A stretch of 15,135 nucleotides of DNA from Gemmatimonadota bacterium. GTDB lineage: Bacteria; Gemmatimonadota; Gemmatimonadetes; Longimicrobiales; Longimicrobiaceae. The notes beneath the pieces were generated by a model. It was not told the origin of the DNA and made no database searches. It saw only the letters and a list, made by a program, of their open reading frames with translations. Where the stretch lies: contig JAFAYN010000086.1 in assembly GCA_019240375.1 (NCBI GenBank), positions 1 to 15,135 of the forward strand, read 5' to 3'. A program made the position numbers and the translations under genes. Below are positions 1 to 5,040 of the stretch, piece by piece. Position 1 is the first letter of the stretch. Each line of letters starts with the position of its first letter.

Positions 1-629
1 CGGACATCACCGAGGCGGCGCAGGTGGCGCGCATCGTCAACGCCATGCCGGCGGAGGAGCGGCGCGAGCTGGAGGAGATCGCGGAGATGTCGGGGATCCC
101 GAGGCGCAAGGCGCGCATCGTCCTGACGCTGCTGAAGCGGCACGGGATGGTGCGGGAGCACCGCGGGGGGATGTGGGAGCGGCTGGCGCCGGACGTGACC
201 GCCGCGGACCTGAGCCGGGAGCTGATCGACTACGAGGAGCGCCGCAAGCGCGACCGCGAGAAGCTGGAGGCGATGGTCCGCTACTGCCGCACCGCGAAGT
301 GCCGTACCCGGATGATCCTGGAGTACTTCGGCGAGGAGCACCCGGAGGACTTCCGCTGCGGCCACTGCGACAACGACGCGGACCCGGACCGCAACCCCGA
401 CCGGGGCGGCCACGCCCCCGCGACGGTGGAGGTCCCCGCCATGGTCGGGGAGTCGCCGGCCACGCAGCCCTCCGAGGAGCAGCCGCACGTGCTGTGGGCG
501 GGCGAGGAGGTGCGCCACGAGACCTTCGGCGAGGGGATCGTGCTGGAGATCAACAACGACCGCGCCGAGGTGGACTTCGCCGGGCACGGGACGAGGGTGG
601 TGAGGCTGGAGTTCCTGGAGCGGGTGTAG
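1..629 (+). CDS. RecQ-family ATP-dependent DNA helicase, C-terminal part (5' end outside window)
   Basis: This is the 3' end of a gene that enters from the left edge; the frame starts at base 3 and ends with TAG at 627-629. The helicase motor domains lie upstream, so only the accessory C-terminus is seen. Counting from the GTG codon at 24, residues ~15-52 look like a winged-helix segment. Residues ~83-118 carry the RecQ zinc-binding signature: YCRTAKCR, then EYFGEE, then CGHC, with probable zinc ligands Cys88, Cys93, Cys112 and Cys115. A low-complexity, Asp/Pro-rich linker follows. The last ~47 residues (VRHETFGEGIV...VDF) resemble the small Tudor/SH3-like tail of UvrD/PcrA helicases. Winged helix before zinc module, as here, differs from the E. 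coli RecQ order, but I recall it from a RecQ subfamily of GC-rich bacteria. Role by family: 3'-5' DNA unwinding in recombination and repair. No HRDC domain is visible. The real start cannot be judged. Confidence 0.88.
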   Translation, partial: DITEAAQVARIVNAMPAEERRELEEIAEMSGIPRRKARIVLTLLKRHGMVREHRGGMWERLAPDVTAADLSRELIDYEERRKRDREKLEAMVRYCRTAKCRTRMILEYFGEEHPEDFRCGHCDNDADPDRNPDRGGHAPATVEVPAMVGESPATQPSEEQPHVLWAGEEVRHETFGEGIVLEINNDRAEVDFAGHGTRVVRLEFLERV

Positions 630-655
630 GCGGACGCAGACGAAGCCCCAGTGCT

Positions 656-681
656 CCCCTCTCCCAGCATTGGGAGAGGGG
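656..681. repeat. Short palindromic repeat-like hairpin, 11-bp stem
   Basis: CCCCTCTCCCA at 656-666 pairs perfectly with TGGGAGAGGGG at 671-681 around a GCAT loop. It lies 27 bases after the RecQ stop codon. No T-tract follows in either direction, so it is a poor classical intrinsic terminator, although a stem this strong could still protect or end a transcript. The arm style (pyrimidine-rich run ending CCCA, four-base loop, mirror arm) matches the palindrome at 745-768, which suggests REP-like dispersed palindromes. Only genome-wide counting can confirm that. Confidence 0.55.
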
Positions 682-744
682 TCGGGGGTGAGGGCCTGTG
701 ATACCCCGGCTCGGTACGCCCCCATCCGGCTCGCAGGCTCGCCA

Positions 745-768
745 CCTTCCCCCAATTCTGGGGGAAGG
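745..768. repeat. Short palindromic repeat-like hairpin, 10-bp stem
   Basis: CCTTCCCCCA at 745-754 pairs perfectly with TGGGGGAAGG at 759-768 around an ATTC loop. It sits in the gene-free stretch after the RecQ gene, directly before copy A of the large structured repeat. It has the same design as the hairpin at 656-681 but a different arm sequence. No poly-T tail follows on the + strand. A REP-like element is the most likely reading; a weak terminator is the alternative. Confidence 0.5.
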
Positions 769-772
769 CTGC

Positions 773-996
773 ACGGCAGGTCAAAGAGAAGGGTCGGCAT
801 CCACGCGGATGCCGGCCCTTCGTTGTCGTTCCGCCGTTCCCTGCGGTTCCCAGAAGATGTTGCGGAGGGAGACGCGCCCGGCGGTTCGGGCGTGGCTCCC
901 GTAGCGGTCGGGGAGACTGCCAGCAGTACCAGCAGGCTCGCCGGCCCCGCGGAAGAGACGGACGGTAGTTTCGTCCGGCTCTGGAGCGGCCCGCCA
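773..996 (+). repeat. Structured ~225-bp repeat, copy A (candidate RNA element, four hairpins)
   Basis: Copy A of an element repeated at 2088-2314 in the same orientation. Homology runs from ACGGCAGG to GCGGCCCGCCA. Hairpin 0 (789-820) has a 14-bp stem with an ACGC loop. Hairpin 1 (867-900) has GGGAG/CTCCC, an A872-G895 mismatch, then 7 bp (873-879 with 888-894). Hairpin 2 (906-946) has a 10-bp lower stem with one G-G mismatch (912/940), an A916-G936 mismatch, then CTGC/GCAG. Hairpin 3 (947-989) has CCGC/GCGG, a symmetric GGA/GGA internal loop, AGAG/CTCT, an A958-G978 mismatch, then CGGACG/CGTCCG. G-U pairs at 794/815, 874/893 and 908/944 would be A-C or C-A on the minus strand, so the + strand is the likely RNA sense. 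It lies 3' of the RecQ gene and could be a 3'-UTR element, a separate small RNA or a mobile repeat. I recognise no known family. Confidence 0.7.
789..820. terminator. Possible intrinsic terminator (hairpin 0 of repeat copy A)
   Basis: A 14-bp stem (789-802 with 807-820, one T-G pair) closes on an ACGC loop. On the + strand it is followed by CGTTGTCGTT, a broken T-rich run. Read on the minus strand, the stem is followed by CTCTTT. Either could give weak termination, but neither tail is a clean T-tract. The matching hairpin in copy B has a better tail. Confidence 0.35.
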
Positions 997-1017
997 CCAC
1001 ACACCGGAAGCCAGCGG

Positions 1018-1046
1018 TTCCAAGCCGTCGCCCCGCGAGTTATCTT
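1018..1046 (+). promoter_or_regulatory. Weak candidate sigma-70-like promoter for the 1088-2059 gene
   Basis: TTCCAA at 1018-1023 and TATCTT at 1041-1046 are separated by 17 bases. They match the consensus boxes at 3 of 6 and 4 of 6 positions. The -10-like box ends 41 bases before the ATG at 1088. This is the only AT-leaning patch in the region, but the match is weak and the assignment is tentative. Confidence 0.2.
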
Positions 1047-1087
1047 CTTCCCTGCCAACGTCCAACCGCCGTCCATCACGAGGCCGA

Positions 1088-2059
1088 ATGCCGCAGCCAC
1101 TCCCCGAACGGACGCCCTCCGCAGGCTCCGACCTGCTTTCCGATCAAAGAGCCCGCGAGGCGTTGCGCCGGGCCGCGCAGCTCCAGGCGGAGGCGGTCGA
1201 GCGGCTGGAGCAGCAGGCCCGCCGGAGAATCCAGGCTCAGACCGGGGAGGAGAGCGAGCCGGGCGGCTTCCGGCGTGAGGACGTCGAGTCGGCGGCCGTG
1301 GAGGCCGGAATCTCGGTGGAGTTCATCCGCCAGGCGCTGCTGGAGCAGGAAACGCTGGGGGAGGAAGCGGCCGACCTGGCGCCCTGGGTCGACCGGGTGG
1401 GGAGCCGGATGCTCCGGACGCGGGAACGGAGCATCCAGCTTTCCCGGATCGTGGACGCGGAGCCGTCCGTGGTGCTGGAGGCGATGCAGCGCGTCTTCCC
1501 CTCCCAGCCGTACGGGATGACGCTGGTGGACTCGCTCGGGGGGCTGCCGCTGGAAGGGGGAGTGCTCGTCTTCCAGCTCCCCCGGATCACCATGTCGGGG
1601 AGCACCTCCATGACCCCGTTCGCCTACGCGGCGACGACCGTGGACCTGTCCCAGCTCCACGTCTCGCTCCGGGCGGTGCCGCTGGGGGAAAGGACCGGGT
1701 GCGAGCTCACCCTGCGCGGCGACCTGCGCCCCGGCCTGCGCCGCAACGTGTGGGTGGGGCTCGCGCTCTCCGGTGTGACGGGCGGGCTGGGGATGACGAT
1801 CGCCGTGACGGCCGCGATCGCGTCCGGCGCCCTCCTCCCGCTGCTCGCGGGAGGCGCAATAGCGGGGCTGGGCGGCGTCAGCGCGTTCGGGTACGGCACC
1901 ATCTACCGCTACTACCTGAAGAAGCTGATCGGCGAGCTGGAAATGCTCCTCAAGGTCGTGGACACCACTGCGCGGACGGGGGGCGGGTTCCGCTTTCCGG
2001 CGCCCCCGGCCGGAAGCGGCGGCACCGATACCTTCCTCTCGCTCCTCGGCCCGTCGTAG
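1088..2059 (+). CDS. Hypothetical membrane protein with charged N-terminal helix and two hydrophobic segments
   Basis: A 323-residue protein of unknown function. ATG at 1088 is preceded by a weak CGAGG ribosome site at 1079-1083; the gene ends with TAG at 2057-2059. Residues ~18-50 form a strongly charged, Ala/Arg/Glu/Gln-rich helix, probably coiled coil. Residues ~60-90 (GFRREDVESAAVEAGISVEFIRQALLE) resemble a short helical module that I recall at the N-terminus of other hypothetical proteins from this phylum. The middle (~95-215) looks like a soluble alpha/beta region without a recognisable motif. Residues ~222-246 and ~248-272 are two glycine/alanine-rich hydrophobic segments, probably a transmembrane hairpin, followed by a basic YYLKKL and a Gly/Pro-rich tail. 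There is no signal peptide. The gene stands alone between the two direct copies of the structured repeat, with copy B starting 29 bases after its stop. Codon use is ordinary for this GC-rich DNA, and long antisense frames across it are shadows. Confidence 0.8.
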   Translation: MPQPLPERTPSAGSDLLSDQRAREALRRAAQLQAEAVERLEQQARRRIQAQTGEESEPGGFRREDVESAAVEAGISVEFIRQALLEQETLGEEAADLAPWVDRVGSRMLRTRERSIQLSRIVDAEPSVVLEAMQRVFPSQPYGMTLVDSLGGLPLEGGVLVFQLPRITMSGSTSMTPFAYAATTVDLSQLHVSLRAVPLGERTGCELTLRGDLRPGLRRNVWVGLALSGVTGGLGMTIAVTAAIASGALLPLLAGGAIAGLGGVSAFGYGTIYRYYLKKLIGELEMLLKVVDTTARTGGGFRFPAPPAGSGGTDTFLSLLGPS

Positions 2060-2087
2060 GGAGCAGCCCGGCGTTTCGAGGACCGAG

Positions 2088-2314
2088 ACGGCAGGACAGA
2101 GAGCAGGGCGGGCATTCGCGCGAATGCCCGCCCCGCGTGTTTTTCGCCGTTGCAGTTCCCTGCCGTTCCCACATGCTGTTGCGAGGGAGACGCGCCCGGC
2201 GGTTTGGGCGTGGCTCCCGTAGCGGTCGGGGAGACTGCCGGCTGTATCGGCAGGCTCCCCGGCCCCGCGGAAGAGACCGGCAGCAGTACCGCCGGGCTCT
2301 GGAGCGGCCCGCCA
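2088..2314 (+). repeat. Structured ~225-bp repeat, copy B (candidate RNA element, four hairpins)
   Basis: Copy B of the element at 773-996, same orientation, lying between the convergent ends of the unknown membrane protein (stop 2059) and the D-aminoacylase (stop 2329). Hairpin 0 (2106-2133) is a perfect 12-bp stem with a GCGC loop. Hairpin 1 (2185-2218) is the same as in copy A except for one loop base. Hairpin 2 (2224-2264) has a 10-bp lower stem, an A2234-G2254 mismatch, CTGCCG/CGGCAG and a GCTGTAT loop. Hairpin 3 (2265-2307) has CCGC/GCGG, GGA/GGA, AGAG/CTCT, an A2276-G2296 mismatch, CCGGC/GCCGG and an AGCAGTACC loop. Against copy A, paired changes keep the stems: 795-814 C-G to 2110-2129 G-C; 801-808 C-G to 2116-2123 T-A; 960-976 G-C to 2278-2294 C-G; 962-974 A-T to 2280-2292 G-C. 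A conserved GTTCCC-rich linker separates hairpins 0 and 1. Confidence 0.72.
2106..2144 (+). terminator. Likely intrinsic terminator of the 1088-2059 gene (hairpin 0 of repeat copy B)
   Basis: A perfect 12-bp GC-rich stem (2106-2117 with 2122-2133, loop GCGC) is followed by CGCGTGTTTTT, which includes five T at 2140-2144. It begins 47 bases after the stop codon of the upstream + strand gene. The T-run starts a few bases after the stem, so efficiency may be moderate. It forms the first hairpin of the larger repeat. Confidence 0.6.
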
Positions 2315-2328
2315 AGACAGCCAGAACC

Positions 2329-4050
2329 CTACCGGGCACCCACAGAACCACCCCGCCGCAAAGCACGCCCCGGACGCGCGCCAGTAACCTCCCCGTTCCT
2401 CACGACCGGAACACCATTCACCAGCACGTGCCGGATCCCCACCGCCGTCCGGACCGGGTTCTCGAACGTCCCCCGGTCGCACACCGTCTCCGGGTCGAAC
2501 AAGGTCAGGTCCGCGAACATCCCCGCCTTGACCACCCCCCGGTCCGCCAGCCCCACCCGCGCCGCGGGCAGGGCGCTGAACTTCCGCACCGCGTCCTCCA
2601 GCGTGATCACGTGCCGCTCGCGCACGTAGTGGCAGAGGATGCGAGGAAACGACCCGTACGCGCGAGGATGTGGGTGCTCCGCCACGGTGGAGTCCGCCGC
2701 CCGCGCCCCGGCGTCGATCCCCACGCTCACCCACGGCTGCCGCATCCCGTACTCGATGTCCTCTTCCGACATGGAAAAGTAGATCGCCGCGGTCCGCGAC
2801 CGGTCGGCCAGCAGCAGGTCGAAGAGCGCGTCCACCACCTCCTGCCCGCGCGCCTGCGCCACCTCGTCCAGCCGCATCCCCTGGTACTTCCGCAGCGAGT
2901 CCGCGCCCACTCCGGCGATCATCACCCCGTGCGGCCCCCCGGCCGAGGTCCCGATCCGCCAGTCGGAGCCGCCGCCCCCGCTCCCGCCCAGCTCCTCGCG
3001 CAGTCTCGCCCGCGCCTGCGGATCGCGCAGCCGGGCCAGGAGCGAGTCCGTCCCCCCGGCGTGCGCCCAGTTGGGGATGATGGCGTCCAGGTCGGTCCCG
3101 GAGGCGGCGTACGGGTACTGGTCGGCGCTGACGTCCACCCCGCGCGCCCGGGCCGAGTCGATGGCGGCGACGGCCTGCCGCATCTTCCCCCAGTTGGGGC
3201 GGCCGGACGCCTTGAGGTGGTGGATCTGCACCCAGGTCCCCGCCCCCTCCCCGATCCCGATCGCCTCGTGGATGGCCTCCACCAGCCGGTCGCCCTCGGA
3301 GCGGATGTGCGAGGCGTACCCGCCGCCGTACGCCGCCGCCACCTTCGCCAGCTCCGTCACCTCCTCGGTGGAGGCGAACGAGGTGGGGGCGTAGATCATC
3401 CCGGTGGAAAGCCCCATCGCCCCCTGCCGCATCGCCTCCGCGACCAGCCCCTTCATCCGCTCCATCTCCTGCGGGGTCGGGGCGCGGGAGGCGTCGCCCA
3501 TCACCGCGCGGCGCACCGAGCCGACGGTGACGAAGGTCCCCAGGTTGATGGCGGGCTTCGCCGCTTCCAGCACCCGGAAGTACCCGTCCAGGTCGCGCCA
3601 CCGCGGCGCGCGCTCGTCGCCGGGCTCCCCCTGTCCGCCGGTGCTGGCCGGGACGGGGACCACGCTGGTCACCTCGCCGGTGATCTCGGAGGTGATCCCC
3701 TGGGTGATCTTGGAGATCGCCCGCCCGTCGCGGAGGAGCGGGTACTCGGAGTGCCCCAGCATGTCGATGAAGCCGGGGGCCACCACCAGCCCGGTGGCGT
3801 CGATGGTGTCGCGGGCGCGGGCCCGCGGCATGAGCCCCACGGCGACGATCCGGTCCCCCGTGATGGCGACGTCGCCCCGGTACCAGGGGCTCCCCGTCCC
3901 GTCCACGATCCGCCCGCCGCGAATCAGCAGGTCGTAGGTGGGCATGCCGGGCGCCGTGGACGCGGAGGGGTTCGCGGCGCACCCGGACAGGGCGACCACG
4001 GAGAAAGCGGCGGCGATAGTGGAGACCAGGGAGCTGCGGAGCTTCGGCAT
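2329..4050 (-). CDS. N-acyl-D-amino-acid deacylase (D-aminoacylase), lipoprotein
   Basis: A 573-residue amidohydrolase-superfamily enzyme, last gene of the cluster. By family it removes the acyl group from N-acyl-D-amino acids. The N-terminus is a lipoprotein signal with lipobox LSGC (Cys24), so it should act outside the cytoplasm. The fold is marked by an N-terminal urease-type strand region (DLLIRGGRIVDGTG), the barrel start APGFIDMLGHSE (91-102), GITSEITGE (118-126), GGYASHIRSEGD (243-254; His248), QIHHLK (275-280; His278), GVDVSADQYPYAASGT, and a C-terminal ADLTLFDPETV...NP close to the family ending. As I recall, studied D-aminoacylases have HxH at the barrel start and a metal-bridging Cys after GVTT. 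Here the first His is Leu (LGH) and the Cys region reads TGEV, so Glu126 may be the bridging ligand. The start at 4050 follows the kinase stop by 51 bases; no strong ribosome site is visible. A dipeptidase or other D-amino-acid amide substrate is possible. Confidence 0.86.
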   Translation of the reverse strand: MPKLRSSLVSTIAAAFSVVALSGCAANPSASTAPGMPTYDLLIRGGRIVDGTGSPWYRGDVAITGDRIVAVGLMPRARARDTIDATGLVVAPGFIDMLGHSEYPLLRDGRAISKITQGITSEITGEVTSVVPVPASTGGQGEPGDERAPRWRDLDGYFRVLEAAKPAINLGTFVTVGSVRRAVMGDASRAPTPQEMERMKGLVAEAMRQGAMGLSTGMIYAPTSFASTEEVTELAKVAAAYGGGYASHIRSEGDRLVEAIHEAIGIGEGAGTWVQIHHLKASGRPNWGKMRQAVAAIDSARARGVDVSADQYPYAASGTDLDAIIPNWAHAGGTDSLLARLRDPQARARLREELGGSGGGGSDWRIGTSAGGPHGVMIAGVGADSLRKYQGMRLDEVAQARGQEVVDALFDLLLADRSRTAAIYFSMSEEDIEYGMRQPWVSVGIDAGARAADSTVAEHPHPRAYGSFPRILCHYVRERHVITLEDAVRKFSALPAARVGLADRGVVKAGMFADLTLFDPETVCDRGTFENPVRTAVGIRHVLVNGVPVVRNGEVTGARPGRALRRGGSVGAR

Positions 4051-4101
4051 GAACGGTCGGAGCGAAGGGGGCGGATCAGGATGAAGCGTGCGGAGCCGGC
4101 C

Positions 4102-5022
4102 TCAGGCGTGCGCCAGGAGCGCCCGCGCGTAGCGCAGCGCCCCGGCCACCGCGTCGGCCACCGGGGGGCGCACCTGGAAGGGGTGGCCGGTCTCGTCCAG
4201 CGCCCGGGCCACCAGCCCGGAGTACAGCTCGGTCCCCAGCACCCCGCCGTGGAAGACCACCGGGACCGGCGCGGTCCAGGGACCCAGGCGGGCGTACAGG
4301 GCGACCACGTGCAGCGCCAGCTGGCGCGCTTCCCGCTCCACCAGCGCGCGGGCGACGGCATCCCCCTCGCCGGCGGCGACGATCACGTGCGTGCAGAGCG
4401 CGGCGATCTCGGCCTTGGACGAGCGTCCCACCCAGGGGGGGATCCCCAGCGTGTCGGCCAGCTCCAGCACCTCCAGGAAGAGGGGGAGGAGACGGGTCGG
4501 CTCGCCGCGGCCGTCGTCGGCGCGGAGGGCGGCGGCCAGCCCGCCGCGGCCGATGGCGTAGCCGCTCCCCTCGTCGCCCACCGTCATCCCCCACCCGCCG
4601 CACCGCTCCTCGCGGCCGTCCTCGGCACGTCCGTAGGCGATGGAGCCGGTCCCGGCGATCACCATGATCCCCGCCCCGCCCCCCAGCGCCCCGTCCAGCG
4701 CGATCTCGCCGTCGGTCACCACCCGCACCCGCCCGGCGAGCCCGGCGGCGGACAGCGCATCCTCCACCGCCTGCCGCTCGGTGGCGTTCCCCACCCCGGC
4801 CAGCCCCGCGCAGAGCGCTTCCGGGGGGTGGCCGATCCCCGCCTCGTCGATGGCCTCCCGGATCACCCTGGCGACGATCTCCGCGGCGGCGGTCGGGTCG
4901 CGCGGGTCCACCAGCCCGGCGGGTCCCACCCGCCGGGCCAGCTCCCGTCCCTGCTCGTCCGCGAGGGCGACGGTGGTCTTGGTCCCCCCACCGTCCACCC
5001 CCGCGATGTATCGGGTCGGCAA
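4102..5022 (-). CDS. N-acetylglucosamine kinase-like protein (BadF/BadG/BcrA/BcrD ATPase family)
   Basis: A 306-residue sugar kinase of the ASKHA fold, expected to phosphorylate GlcNAc (or a related N-acetylated amino sugar) at C6 in the cytoplasm. The phosphate-1 loop is DGGGTK (10-15). TDGEIAL contains the likely catalytic Asp104, the phosphate-2 loop is GTGS (124-127), and GGWG plus GDEGSGYAIGR (142-159) is characteristic of NAGK-like members. GGVLG near the C-terminus is the adenosine-side motif. The start is TTG at 5020-5022: it is the only plausible start ahead of the DGGGTK loop, and an AGG lies five bases upstream, overlapping the end of the preceding gene. The upstream NagB fusion ends in TAG at 5029-5031 in the same reading frame, so the two proteins are separated by one stop and two codons. 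Context (GlcNAc-releasing enzyme, symporter, NagB) supports GlcNAc; MurNAc or glucosamine kinase activity remains possible. Confidence 0.87.
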   Translation of the reverse strand: MPTRYIAGVDGGGTKTTVALADEQGRELARRVGPAGLVDPRDPTAAAEIVARVIREAIDEAGIGHPPEALCAGLAGVGNATERQAVEDALSAAGLAGRVRVVTDGEIALDGALGGGAGIMVIAGTGSIAYGRAEDGREERCGGWGMTVGDEGSGYAIGRGGLAAALRADDGRGEPTRLLPLFLEVLELADTLGIPPWVGRSSKAEIAALCTHVIVAAGEGDAVARALVEREARQLALHVVALYARLGPWTAPVPVVFHGGVLGTELYSGLVARALDETGHPFQVRPPVADAVAGALRYARALLAHA

Positions 5023-5040
5023 CGCGGCCTACCCCCGCAC
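5020..5040 (-). promoter_or_regulatory. Translation-coupling site: NagB-fusion stop, ribosome site and TTG start of the kinase
   Basis: Read on the minus strand the junction is GGGGG-TAG-GCC-GCG-TTG. The TAG ends the NagB fusion, and AGG (overlapping the stop) acts as Shine-Dalgarno for the TTG. Both genes share a frame. This arrangement favours re-initiation by the same ribosome and would turn any stop readthrough into a NagB-PIG-L-kinase fusion. Confidence 0.6.

Noticed and set aside
867..989. CRISPR-like array in the repeat (three similar units about 42 bases apart)
   Set aside because: The units are imperfect hairpins sharing only short GAGAC and GGCTC arms. There is no constant direct repeat with unique spacers, and no cas gene is nearby.
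773..996. Metabolite riboswitch (for example cobalamin type) as the identity of the repeat
   Set aside because: The conserved boxes of riboswitch families I know are absent, and both copies lie 3' of genes rather than in the leader of a transport or biosynthesis gene.
670..1278. + strand open frame across the gene-free stretch
   Set aside because: It covers a palindrome, repeat copy A and the start of the 1088 gene in another frame, and its composition does not look like protein.
781..2366. Shared peptide (SLPDRYGSHA...TAGRVSL) in minus-strand frames over both repeat copies
   Set aside because: It is simply the repeat translated. Differences between copies fall in paired stem positions rather than in a codon pattern, and the frames have no start site, ribosome site or domain of their own.
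1076..3982. Long minus-strand frame (968 codons) across the unknown gene and the D-aminoacylase
   Set aside because: It spans two real genes in other frames plus repeat copy B, and its translation is low-complexity.
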